The notes below the pieces were generated by a model. The model did not search any database. It saw only the letters and a list, made by a program, of their open reading frames with translations, and was not told the origin of the DNA. The position numbers were made by a program, and so were the translations under genes. From contig WHUZ01000021.1 in assembly GCA_015179045.1 (NCBI GenBank), positions 372,001-436,000 on the forward strand: a stretch of DNA of 64,000 nt. The letters are read 5' to 3'. This DNA is from Kalaharituber pfeilii (taxonomy: Eukaryota > Ascomycota > Pezizomycetes > Pezizales > Pezizaceae). Below, in pieces: positions 12,006 through 23,543 of the stretch; the stretch's first letter is position 1; each line of letters starts with the position of its first letter.

Positions 12006-12619
12006 GCTATTGGTCCTATGCTAGCATGATAATTAATTCATCATATATTTGTGAGGTATATCATACCTGACATTTGGGTGTTGGGAAGGGTGCCAACCGG
12101 CGCCAAGGTGCCCAGCGTTACCGGTGTGCACATCGTTATCTATACCGTATCATACTGGCACAGCGTCCGAAAATTAGGTGGCTCGAGCGCTCGGCTATGT
12201 AGCCTATAAGCGCAATTGTGAAACATGCTGAAACGGTTTGGGCATGGGATCTAAAGCGAGTTCCGCACCTGCTGTCAAGGATCGGGAGTGCGGCTACAGG
12301 AAAAGCAACTTCCGGGTAGATGACCAGTATTGAACATCACTAGCTGTAGTCCTCATAATATAGGTTGCGCATTCGTTTGTAAACAAATATGCATGCAAGC
12401 ATAGGATAGATCAGTGAACCCATTATTCACAGGCAGCCTGCTGTATAAGCTTTTCATTGCTATTGATATATAGAGAGCTGAAAAATTTTTCAGTAATTGG
12501 CATACCTCTAGTAAAATTGAAACAGATACCTAATGTGTCATCTTCATTCCCATTCTCTCGGACATTTTGCCTAGTACTCGACAGTCTCTACTTGCCCCAG
12601 AATGCTGAGTTACAGACCC

Positions 12620-13021
12620 CTACAGAGACTGGGGATCCTGGTGAGCACCTTGGGAGGTCTGATGGGGGGAAAGGGTTTAAGAGCATGGAGGCTTAAAATT
12701 GGCTAGGAGGATAGCGGCGATAGCCTAAAATGTCGATGGCGTGGGACAGAGGAGGAGACAACGGAACACTTATGGGGATGTGAGGTATGGAGAAGAAGGT
12801 GGCAGGGTGGGCGGGATGCAATCAGCACCGCCAACTGGAGAGGAAGACAAACAGGACCCGCTAGTGTGTTTAATGAGATGGATAGAAAGATGAGGCTGGG
12901 GAGGCGGAGAGAGATGTCACTTGTTCTGGTGTGTTTATGCGTTGTACTATTTCTCTTATCCCCTATGTGGCTATCTCGTCATGGCCCCCGGGGTGGTATA
13001 CGAGTAATGATATTAAAAAAC
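12620..13021 (+). mobile_element. LINE family II 3' fragment
   Basis: One frame near 12730-12810 encodes CRWRGTEEETTEHLWGCEVW, a C-x(n)-H-x-x-x-C zinc-knuckle-like ending of the kind found at the C-terminus of fungal LINE ORF2. A tail follows (GGGGTGGTATACGAGTAATG, then ATATT and an A-rich stretch), matching the family II stub motif. The left boundary is uncertain; a weak direct repeat CCCAGAAT (about 12597 and 13032) may be the target duplication. The region is a truncated, non-functional copy. Confidence 0.6.
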
Positions 13022-14350
13022 AAAAGCTGGTCCCAGAATACAATATATCTAATGTTCGGTGGACATTACCCCCGCTACGAAATCGATCATCGGCTAGGGA
13101 TGCCAGGTTCCCCGACGCAGTTGTCTTCCACCGGAGTGGCATTCCGCAATGTCCTACCCATGCACCTAACTGCCTAGCTTGGTTACTACACTGAGGTCTC
13201 TGAACGAGCAACTCCAAAATGGAGAGTGTAGTGATCGGCTTTCCTTCTGCACAGAACGCGTTAAGCTCAAGTAAAGATGAGCTGCACATATTTCGAGTGG
13301 ACAAGGGAATTCGTGTATGCTCCACTAGGATGCTCTTTCGACCCATGGTCAACAGTTGTCCACTTGTGAGGATCATCCAAGTGTCCATCCGGTTGCCTAG
13401 GAGTCTGGCGAAGTAAAAATATTTTCAGTGAGATATACCTAAAATGGGGCACCTTGATGAGTGGTCAAGTAATATACATTTGTTTTGTTTCTGATACAGG
13501 GAACGCTGGCCTCTGAGATTGATCGTCCAAATAACACAGTTGCCTATAGGTTGCTTCCTTTTGCGCTCAATTCCAGATGTTGATCATGGGGCCTCTGGGC
13601 GCCAGCTGTTTCCTACCATGACTACAATAAAAAGTACAAAAAACAACCTCTCAATCTTGCCCACGTCTAACTGTGGGGGTTTACCATAACCACCAGGTGT
13701 GTTGTAGGATCTGTAGTCCTCCAACTAGTATAGTAGTGTAGTCTCTCGCGTTAGGGCCACTTCTTGCTTTTTGCGGGGAACTACACATCTCGTTCGAATA
13801 TACCCTACAGTTTGCCAGAATCACAGCCTACTATAGCTACTACTCTAGTCGAACTTAGTTTCTAGTGCCGAGCCGAGAACCATTCCATTTATGTGACGCC
13901 TAACTTGCTTCCCTTGCCATTCCGATCAACCATATTCCATTCTCATCTGATAATTTGACCTCATTATTAAGTACCACCCATATTACAGACAGTGCAGTTG
14001 ACTGGGCTAGGACCACCATGTCGCTCTAATAAGTCCTGAAAACAACATCACATTTTCCCAACTCATATACTCGCTCCAACGTGCCTGACTTGCCCTGGTT
14101 CCTGAGTAGTGGGAAGTGGCAAGGTGCGCAACCTAGTGGGCCGAGATGAGCGAGGGGCATCCCTATCCAAGCCATCGTCCAGAGGACTGGAGGCGAGGTT
14201 GTATTTCATTGTTCATCACCAAGTATAAAGGTAACTGGGAATCCTCTCGAGGCTAACTTTCAACAGCAACAAGACATCATCTATCCATTCACTCGCTAAT
14301 CGACACAGTAGGGATTCGAATTATAACCAGATAGATATCAGATTGTCATT
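13022..14350. other. Intergenic, upstream of the pectate lyase gene
   Basis: No gene recognised. Short frames at 12963-13452 overlap on both strands. The last ~150 bp before 14351 presumably hold the promoter and 5' UTR of the pectate lyase gene; TATAAA is present near 14222 (AGTATAAAGG). Confidence 0.45.
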
Positions 14351-15434
14351 ATGCCTTCTTTGAAGTCCTCTTTCGTGGCGTTGATTGTGGCTGCTGCGTC
14401 AGTCAGCGCCCAGGTTGGTCCCTATGGACAGTGTGAGTATCTTGCTTCCTGCTCAGGAGTTAATCATACGTTCGACTGTTCAAAAGCTGATTAATATTTC
14501 CAGGCGGTGGTGAAGGACATACCGGCCCTACAACCTGCGTTTCCGGTTGGAGATGTGTTTATATCAACCAATGGTACTCCCAGTGCCTCCAATCCACTGG
14601 CATCGGTGGCAGCGGAAGCACTCCCACTACCACCACTCGTGCTAGTTCCAAGAGAAATAACGCAGCTGCAACTCCCACCGGCCTGACTACGACCTTCCCC
14701 GCATCCGCTGGCTCAACCAGCGTTCCTACCGCCGTCAGGATTAGCGGGTCATTCGACGGGAAGATGATCAAGTATGATAGGAATTCGAAGGTCTGCACTG
14801 CGCAGGACGAGACTGGCGAGGCCGATGCCATCTTCATCTTAGAGAATGGAGCTACACTCAGCAATGTCATTATTGGGCCCAACCAAGCTGAGGGTGTCCA
14901 CTGCAAGGGTATATGTACATTAAATAATGTCTGGTGGATTGACGTTTGCGAAGGTAAGTTGTCACTACACCCATCTTGCGCGGACCGGGCCCAGGAACTG
15001 GACAATAGCTAACACTCCGGATCTCGCCAGACGCTGCAACCTTCAAACAATCCTCCGGCACCTCTTACGTCAATGGTGGTGGCGCCAAAGGAGCCTCCGA
15101 TAAGGTCTTCCAGCACAATGGCTTCGGCACCGTCTCCATCAAGAACTTCTTCCTCCAAAACTATGGCAAGTTGTACCGTTCGTGCGGCAACTGCTCAAAG
15201 AATGGTTCTGGCTCCCGCCACGTTGTTATTGACAACGTCGTTGCGAAGAGCGGTGGTGTCCTTGCTGGGATCAACACTAACTACGGCGATACTGCAAGGA
15301 TTAGCAACAGCTGCCAAAACAGCAACAAGATCTGCGATAAGTTCGAGGGAACAACCGACGGAGAACCAAAGAAGATTGGAAGCGGACCTGATGGGACGCA
15401 CTGCATTGCTACCAACTTTAGGACTAGCTGCTAG
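14351..15434 (+). CDS. Secreted pectate lyase, CBM1 + PL3 type
   Basis: Exons are 14351-14432, 14504-14953 and 15031-15434; the introns of 71 and 77 nt have GT..AG ends and leave one continuous frame of 311 residues. Residues 1-20 form a signal peptide (MPSLKSSFVALIVAAASVSA). A family 1 carbohydrate-binding module follows (QCGGEGHTGPTTC, then WRC...QWYSQC); the first intron splits its first Cys codon. After a Ser/Thr linker comes a domain with GKMIKYDR, ILENGATLSNVIIG and GVHCKG, then VWWIDVCEDAATFK and FFLQNYGKLYRSCGNC. These are typical of polysaccharide lyase family 3. PL3 enzymes cleave de-esterified pectate by beta-elimination with calcium, outside the cell. The CBM1 would anchor the enzyme to cellulose in plant walls. 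The gene stands alone and looks intact. Confidence 0.92.
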
Positions 15435-16111
15435 ATTGCTTAGCCTGCTTAGTTAGGGTGCAGGGGGGAAGTGGGATTGATGCTTAGGGGCTCAAAAGAT
15501 GACATCAGAAAACTGTGTTGTTATCGTCCCGGCCATGGATGTTTTTTGTCTTCTTTTATGTATATTCTGTTTGTCTTAATACCTACAGCTGTCTGGAATA
15601 CTAGTTATCAGAAAAAGCTTCCAATTGATGCACGCGTAAACTTTGAGATACATCTATGTATAATCCTGAGTGGCCATGGGGCACTGAGTATCAACTCTCC
15701 ATGGGGTTTAGCCCAGCCCCAGCTGCTAGCACCGATGGCCGGATAGGAAGAAGTCTTACTGTACTTTATGATCAGCAACTGCTACTGTATGCACTTTTGT
15801 GCGGGACCCGGCCTGAGGTCCTGCCTTTTGTGAAACGCACTCAGTAGTAATAGTTATTTATCAAATAGTTACTTTTAAGTATCACTTCATGCCACTCGCG
15901 TAACAGAACGATTTTGGGCCATGTAAAGTCCGATTTATCGCAACTAGTAATCAGTTTTTTCACTTTTCTATGGCACGCTGTCCCATTTGATAGCAATTCG
16001 AGCCAAACATTGTTACACATTTTGATGTCGAGATATTGCCATTGACCCTCAATGAATGAACACTACAGTAGTACGTACAACCAACTTCTGAGTTGACCGT
16101 CGTGGCAGACC

Positions 16112-16147
<36 letters not shown>

Positions 16148-17291
16148 TCACATGACCCCGCATGCAGCTGTTCGCCAAGGCAGGGCGGCAGACCGCCATG
16201 GCTTTTTATCACAAGCATTCAACATGTAGCGCCATTCTGACTTGACTCAACTTTGCAATTTACACTGCTTGCCTTGGAAGATGAACTGAGAATGACATGA
16301 CATGAAAGGCAAAATAGAAAGATGCCGTTATATTCGCTATTTTCACGTTGTTGCCCGATGAGGATACAAGGTTACCTAAGTATGTATGCACCTATGCAGT
16401 AGACGACATTGCATACTTTGTCGCATATGCTTGGCGCTGAGTGCCTTGCCGTTGATGGAATTTCACAATACCCAATACACATTTCAGCTAATCAAGTACC
16501 GGTAACAGTCTTGTCGTTGAGAATCCATATTCAGAGAGTTATGACCAAGTTTTACGTTTGAAAGTCCGATTCTTCACCGTACTGCGCTGCAGTACGTGGT
16601 TACGTGACCACTGCAGTACTACGTTTTGCCGAGCGGCGGTTCGCCTTCATTCCTCATTGAGCACCCGGACCTGTCATACATCGCTAGCGCCCTGCTCCAA
16701 TGCTAACATAGCACCCAACCTCTTGGCGGCGCTAAGCCCCTCGTATTCTTCCAGCGCCAATTCTCCGTGACCCTGGTTTCTCCATGGTGTCTCGGAATCG
16801 CCCATACGCAACGATCGGGCTTCGGCAACAGCGTGAAGATGGAGAAGGGGAGTTTCAAGATGCTCTAGATTGCCCCAGAAAGCCGCTAGGTGTCACACCG
16901 GAAAAAAACAGTGCGACGTCCCGTCTGCGGCAGGGAGGTCAGAGAATTAGTTTTGGTTCAGTGTGAAGGGCCGGGAGATTCCACAGCCTGTTGAAGGAAG
17001 ATATATTAAGGCCGCATCCAACATGATATGATATTTTTCTTCTTTCTACTATCCACCGCCAGCAATCGCCTTGATTCTATAATTCCTCCGTCTCAATTAC
17101 CCTCTTGTGTACTGCTAGCCAGTCCAAGATTTCCAAAGCTTTGTTCAATTCTAATAATAATTTTAACTTATTTGATTTATTTTTTTCTATCGCACAAGTA
17201 TATATTAAACATATACTTTTTAAACACTCTCCTTCGTCATTAATATTTTGATATCACTTGATTGCTTAGCTACGACTTACCAAAAATCATA
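15435..17291. other. Intergenic between pectate lyase and PEBP-like genes
   Basis: About 1.86 kb without a recognisable gene. It contains a minus-oriented LINE 3' stub (16117-16186) and TA-rich sequence directly upstream of 17292. Confidence 0.5.
16117..16186 (-). mobile_element. LINE family I 3' stub with 13-bp target duplication
   Basis: A T-run followed by ATATCACATGACCCCGCATG and CAGCTGTTCGCCAAGGCAGG, which is the reverse complement of the family I tail. Direct repeats GGCAGACCGCCAT flank it at 16104-16116 and 16187-16199. Confidence 0.88.
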
Positions 17292-18195
17292 ATGTTCTCT
17301 CGACCATCACGGCTTTTTTCCGCGCTGCTATTTGCATCGTCTGCGTTGGCACAAGGCGCACTGCCGGACTACCTTACCCAACAGCGAGAGCAGAACAAAG
17401 GGGGCCTGGAGCTTGAAGTGTTCTATGGCAGCAACCAAGTCGTCGATGGTGAGCAATTTGCTGTGTCTGGTACGTATTTCTCCGCTTCTTGCTTTGCTCT
17501 GCAGGAACTCATTTCGCTAACAATGGTTGCCCGCAGAAATCCAAGAAGTCCCCCAATTCGCCCTCTGCGACTCTTGCGGCATCTCCACCTTCGACAGATA
17601 TATTATTGCCATGATCGACCTTGATCTTCGCTCCTCCAACAACAGCGTGCCTCAATACCTCCACTACCTCCGCACAAACTTCTCCATCTCGGATGCCACC
17701 GCCCTCAACTCTTCTTCCCCTCCCGAAATCCCCTTCACACCACCTGCACCCCGGGAAGGGTCCGGTCCACACCGATACGTCTGGGTCATGTACAACCAGC
17801 CTCGGAATAACTCTTTCCGGCTCACCAACATTCCTGAATCCGATGAGGCCCGAGCGGAATTCAATATTCAGCAGTGGCAGACGGGCAACGGGTTCGTGGA
17901 CGGCCCGGAGTGGGCGGTGTATCTTGTCGCGGAGAACGGGGTTCAGCCGACCAGGACAGCGAGAACAACGAGCACGACGGCTACTAGTGTGGCGAGTGAG
18001 ACGGGGTCAACGGTGACCTCGACATTGTTGACGCTGCCGCCGCCGACGGGGAGCCCGAATTCGACGACGAGGACCGGTGAGGCACAGCCGTCGGAGACGT
18101 CGAATAATGATTCGGCGGCAGGAAAGGCTGCCGGAGTGTCGGTTCTAGCTGGACTGGTTGGATTCGCGAGTGTGATGCTTTCCGCACTGATGTAG
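17292..18195 (+). CDS. GPI-anchored PEBP-like surface protein
   Basis: Exons 17292-17469 and 17537-18195 (67-nt intron) give 278 residues. Residues 1-20 are a signal peptide (MFSRPSRLFSALLFASSALA). The middle resembles phosphatidylethanolamine-binding proteins. MIDLDLRSSNNSVPQYLHYL corresponds to the D-P-D-x-P...LHW stretch, here altered to D-L-D-L-R, and GPHRYVWVMYNQP is the family's GxHRY motif. Several N-glycosylation sites (NFS, NSS, NNS) are visible. A Thr/Ser/Pro-rich stalk follows from about residue 195. The C-terminal hydrophobic tail (GVSVLAGLVGFASVMLSALM) follows small residues, as expected for a GPI signal. The product is therefore probably a wall or plasma-membrane protein. PEBPs bind lipids or small anions and can modulate proteases or kinases; the role here is unknown. 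The altered D-P-D-x-P site suggests changed ligand binding. Confidence 0.82.
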
Positions 18196-18752
18196 GTGCA
18201 TGGCCGTAAATAGCCGTGCTCGATCCTACAGCTGGTCTTTTCGGTTTTGGTTTATTTATTCACTGGGTTGGGCTTTTATGTTCTCTTATTTATGTCCTCT
18301 TCGTTTATTTTACTGTACGGAGTTTATGGGTATCAAAAATAGAATTTTTATTGCATCAATCGCGCAAGTATGTGTGTCTAAGCATTATTCATTTGTGAAA
18401 GCACCGTACAACCTTGTTATGAAATATGTGATTTTCTCCTAAGGCTGGTCTATAAAAAAAAAATTTAAGCAACCTGCGAGTATAATATGGGATATGAACG
18501 CAGGCATCGAAGGGGCAATACTGCTTTTAAACCATATTTGGGAGCGCTTGCGGTGTCAATGTTTTTATCCCAAACATGGCCACGGAGTCCACATTCAACT
18601 GCAGGGATTAAGAAGTTTAAGTTTACTAGCACTATGCTCGTAGCAAATTACTGGAGTCATCGTTCTACTCCTAGATTGCATATAACCTGATCATCATGCC
18701 ATGTGGTATCATTTTCTATGGCCTCTTTTCATGCCTCAAACAACATTCCGCT
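18196..18752. other. Convergent intergenic stretch
   Basis: This lies between the 3' ends of the PEBP-like gene (plus) and the oxidoreductase gene (minus). It is AT-rich with no gene and is likely the 3' UTR/terminator space of both. Confidence 0.5.
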
Positions 18753-19989
18753 CTAATACTTAATCTTCGTCACCAACTTTCCCACATTCTTCCCATCCAG
18801 CAACCTCGACAATCCCTCTGGGATCCTATCAAACGGCGTCTCAAACACTGTTGTAAGAACCTTAATCTTCCCCTGCTCAATCCACCCCATCAACTCCGGG
18901 ATCCCCTTTTCAAAGTCATCAAGATAGTCACTAACTAAAAACCCCTGGACCGTCAATCCCTGCGTAATAATCAACCTCCACTCCTTCGGGTAACTCTCCT
19001 TCGCCGTCCCTTCGCCCGCATACGAGGACACGGACCCACAAGCAACGACCCTGCCCTTCCTCCTAATCCTCCGCATACACATGTCCAGCATTTCACCACC
19101 GACGTTGTCGTAGTACAGGTCGACGAGCCTAGGTGTGGCGGCGATCAGCTTCTTTTCAAAGTCAGGTGACTTGTAGTTGAGCGCAACGGTACAGCCGAGG
19201 TCGCGTATGATGGGGAGCTTTTCGTCTGACCCGGTGATACCGATGATGTTGGGGATCTTGAGAATGTTTTTCGCAATTTGGACGGCGAAGGCGCCAGTTG
19301 CACCGGCAGCGGTGGAGATGATAATGGTTTGGTCTGAGGAGGTGGCGCAGCCTGCATGCAGGAGGCCGTAGTAGGCGGTTAGCCCCTGGGGTTACGATAT
19401 TTGCGTTGTTAGTACATGTTTCCGGGGGGGGGGTTGGGTACTGATGTGAAAGACAGTGCTCATGCGATTGTCTACGCAATTGTGCGATTGGAGTGTCATT
19501 TGATTTCCTGGGCGGAAATAAACCCGCAAAACTCACCGTAAGCCTCGCGGCAATATAACTCGCTGGATCCTTCGCCTGTTCCTCCGTCAACTTCTGCAAG
19601 CCCGGCGGGTACGTTGTCGCCGGGTCATCGTAGATAATGTACTCGCTCCAGCTCATCATCCCGTAGACCCAGTCTCCGCGCTTGAACTCGTCCTTGTAGC
19701 TCTCGATCACCTGCCCCACGCCCCAGGCCCTCATGACGTCCCCTGGATTCATAACGATGTACGACGCCTGCCTGCCGATCCAAGTTCGTTGCGAGGGGTC
19801 GTTCGAGAGCCAGTGCACCTTGATCGCGACCTTCTTTTTCGCAGCCCAGCTGTTGGGGCCATATTCGGGCTCGAGCATGGAGTTGTAGAGGACGGTTTCC
19901 TCAAGTTCGAATGTCTTGGAGGGGTCCTCATTGGGCTCGGAGCGGCGCGCAAGGACCCATTGGCGGGTGATGCCGGGGGAGGAGGGCAT
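18753..19989 (-). CDS. MDR-family NADPH-dependent alkenal/enone reductase-like enzyme
   Basis: Exons 19989-19537 and 19385-18753 on the minus strand give 361 residues. The 151-nt intron is long for this window and holds a G/C run and an ACTAAC branch site. The N-terminus (WVLARRSEPNEDPSKTFELE) fits the ADH_N_2 domain of the leukotriene B4 dehydrogenase / prostaglandin reductase (PTGR1) branch. The cofactor motif is STAAGATGAFAVQIAK, and DLYYDNVGGEMLDMCMRRIR is a hallmark of this branch. The end (FDRIPEGLSRLLDGKNVGKL) is also typical. I see no zinc-binding Cys/His set, as expected for this branch. Such enzymes reduce alpha,beta-unsaturated aldehydes or ketones in the cytosol, either for detoxification or inside secondary-metabolite pathways. 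No biosynthetic neighbours are visible, so the substrate is unknown. Confidence 0.9.
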
Positions 19990-22199
19990 ATTGGACAGCG
20001 GAGTGGGTAAATTCGTGAGGTAAATTCAACAGGGACGGCGAAGTGAGAGGGGCTGTATAAATACTAGTGCAGCGGAGGTGATGCAGGTCAACATGCGCGA
20101 GGGGAAGTGTGGGGATTCTGACTGCGATTGGATGGGGATGGGTTGAAATCTGATATGTCAGAGGAGACGATCTGATTATCAATTTGAGCATCAAGCAATG
20201 GGATGAGAGATGCAATTGTTCTAATACATGTGCTCTGTTTTAACAAATAAAAAATCAGCTTCCATCCAGACAGGAGACACCAATTGTTGTTCACTTAAGT
20301 ACAGTTGCCCTATGTTTAGCCGTACAGTTCGATATGCCTCGGCAGTGGGTGCCAAGTGGTGACACTAAGGGCAGTGCAATACAAGTCTCTACTCCACATA
20401 TCAATAATCATTCTTGTCCCACCTTGATGTAGTACGCGATACGTATACATCTGCATGCTTCGCCTGGAGTATCTATCTACCTATATATACACTTGACAAT
20501 ATAGATTAATTTACCGCCCAAAAATTTCAGTACTATTGGGAGTACAAAATCGCGACAGCTGCTGTAGCCGGACATCCGCAATCATGGCACGCACGAGCTA
20601 CACAGTGGGTCCGGAGGTTGTAGACCCCCAGAATGGCAGTGGCTAGTGGCCGCCCTAAGCGCCGTACAGTGGGTGTTGGAAGCTATTTTTCCGACTTTAA
20701 GCTAAGCAGTACAGAGTACATGTGGCCCATATCGGCAGTTTTGTGAGATTGAGAACTGCATTATTTTCAGCTGGATAGTCTAGTGCTCAGACCCTTTCGG
20801 AAAAAGGCAATAAATATTCAATTATCCAGATTGGGATATTTAGGTTTTTTTTTTCTTTTTTTTTTCTGCGTCTTGTAGCATACTTCATGCGCATTTGCAG
20901 CTGACAGGTGTTTTTGATTACCTGGAGACGAATTACGTTAACAACCTGTATTTATCGATGAGAACTTGATAATCCTTGACCTCGGCACCAACCGGCATTT
21001 GTGTATGTATGTCAACGACATGTAACGGCAAGTCCAGTGACATCTCTCTCCATTTTTCTATTTTATGTATAATATTTGGTACCTGAATAATAAGTATGTA
21101 AACACGTATCCAACGTATGAATGTGTTCATATAAATATTTGCTCAAGTAGAGAAAACTGCGCAGCCATCGACCTACGGAGGAACCTGTACTAGATACTTA
21201 AGAAAGTGGTACTGGAGTTTCTGAGCACCAGTATCAATCTTACTTCATTTTACTGCCGACAAAATAAATTGATTTAGGTTCCAGCAGCTTACTCGCAACA
21301 TAGCTATAGCGTAGTCTGGGCTATAATGTCACTCTAAGCTTTCCCCCACTTACGTAGTTAACATGATTATGCAGAAAATCGATCAAACCCAACCAGCTTG
21401 GTATTGGTAGGTACAATTGTGCCTACTGGCACTCTATGTCTACCAATCCATTTCTGTTTTCTTATCTTGTGTAAATCCGAGAAGGCTGCACAGCCGATGC
21501 GAGGATCGAGGGTGGATATGAATCCTTGCCAGCGAGGTGGTGGGAATTTGATTAGTTCAGATGCAGTCCCGCATATGATTGAGTACAGACAATCGAGTGG
21601 GGCATACTTCCAAGTTTTCTGGGTTATAAATTCCCAGAACTGATCACGATGGCTCCGATCTGGTCCAAGGTAACCTACATATGCAATGAAACGCGCAATA
21701 CAAACCTCCGGACGCCGGTAGCCTAGTCTCATGCCAACGCCAGATCACTGAGGAATAGATATTAGCTAAGTGTAAGTTGGATATGCTTCGAGATGACTCT
21801 CTCTTTTTTTTTGCATGGAATACGGTGGTAGTTCATATAAACCAATGGTGAATTTTTACTTAGCACTATATGCCTTGAAAAAACGGAGTCATTATTCAAT
21901 TGAGATCTGGGGTTTATTGAATTAATTTTGGGAAAAATATTTTTTCTGAAGAGACAAAGTGTTTGCAGCTATTAGAGACCAGTATATCCTAGACCGCCAG
22001 TGTGGTTATGGTTTTGTTGAATACATCGTTTTCACGTAGAAATATGATCAAATATACCTTCGTCTAATACTAGTAGTTGCCAAATAAAAACGTTCTCTTG
22101 CCTTACTTTATCCTTTTGTGCACCTTTCGGAAATGAGATTAGTCTCGCGCAAACACAAGTACAAAATAAACTCTCACCTATAAATATCAAACAAGTCGA
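19990..22199. other. Intergenic; one unrecognised frame
   Basis: AT-rich and without a recognisable gene. A minus frame at 21367-21732 (121 codons, with Cys/Trp-rich stretches such as QFWEFITQKTWKYAPLDCLY) could be an exon or relic of an unknown gene; no intron-linked partner is evident. TATAAATA near 20057 lies ~70 bp upstream of the oxidoreductase start on the minus strand. Confidence 0.35.
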
Positions 22200-23543
22200 C
22201 TAGATGTGAGTACTGCATCCTCCCCCATCCCACGAAGCCAGGACTCCTTCGAAATGCCTCGCCTGAGTCCAAAAGCATTGGTACAGCACGATCTAATTAT
22301 CGAATGGAAGGTGTCGTAATATCAATGAGCTGGATGCAGATTGAGATTCAAATTCGGAGTTCGAGTCATCGATGGCGACTATGACAGTAATATTGAAGAG
22401 TTGTCAGCATTAGGAGTGGGTTCGCTGGAGATTGGAAAGAGGGGGGTTATCTGGGGCTAGTAAGGGACGTTCTTGGAAATAAATGTGTTGTATCGGAATC
22501 TTACGGAGAATAGAAAAATTCTATTTGTAACCCGCTCTTTACATTGGGATGCTCTGATTTATCTATATGGGGCGGAATTCTAACTTCCTTCTCATCTTCA
22601 AAAAGTTCTCTTTCTCGTCTGTTTTACCTTCTCAGGCCCTGTCAGGACTTGCACTGCCTTAAAGATCTTGGCGCCAAGAAGCATTTGCAGCTTATGTACG
22701 GACGCGTCAGAGGTTGTCAGTAGGGAGCATAGATTCGCCAGAGGTGGCCAGTAAAAGGAAGGGTTTCACAGGACGTAGGCGAAATGTACGTGATGTCCAG
22801 CAGCTTTCTAAAGGTTGGGCTGAAATGCTCCGTTTCCGTATGATTGAACTCTATTGAAGGACAACCTGCTTTTGATTTTTGCTTTCTTATTTTTGTTTTT
22901 GAAGCAAGTGCAGTACAGGTATTCATACGTAATGAGAATCACTCGGCTGCCCGCTGGTTGATAACCAATGCCCTGGCTAGTGGTCAACTGGTTGCAACGG
23001 AGTCTTAGCCCGTTTGTCACACCTATTACTGGTAAACCGGCAGTATAGTAGTATGTGCAACAAGACTAAGTAGCATGCTGAGCACTATGAGCATGTTATC
23101 ATGCACTGGCTCAGCCAATCATACCGTTCAAAAATAGACAGCCCTGCTGCGGCGCCTATTAATTAATTAATACAGTACTACACTCTTCTACATTGAGATA
23201 ACCAGCACTTTACAATGCAGCCAGCAAAACTGAGATAGCACGCTGCCAAGCTACTGCATTGGCCAAAGCGCGAGACAACAGACTAGTTGACCGGTCCGCA
23301 AAGTATACGATTACAATACATAGTTCGGCCATCGGTCTCATGGACCATCCTCCGAGGGTTGAAATTCGCAACAGGCAAAACATTGCTTAGAAATCGTTTC
23401 AACACACTTACAACAGGTTATCCTCCTCATTGCCAACGCTGAAGAGTTTCATAAACTAATTCCCTGTGGAGCTAGTCACGTTCCGTCTATCAGAATTCAT
23501 TTCACTGGAATACTCTCTTCATTCAACTAGTATACCAACAACA

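Noticed and set aside
14351..19989. Biosynthetic cluster of pectate lyase, PEBP-like protein and MDR oxidoreductase
   Set aside because: Their roles are unrelated, no backbone enzyme or regulator is present, and spacing is that of ordinary genes.
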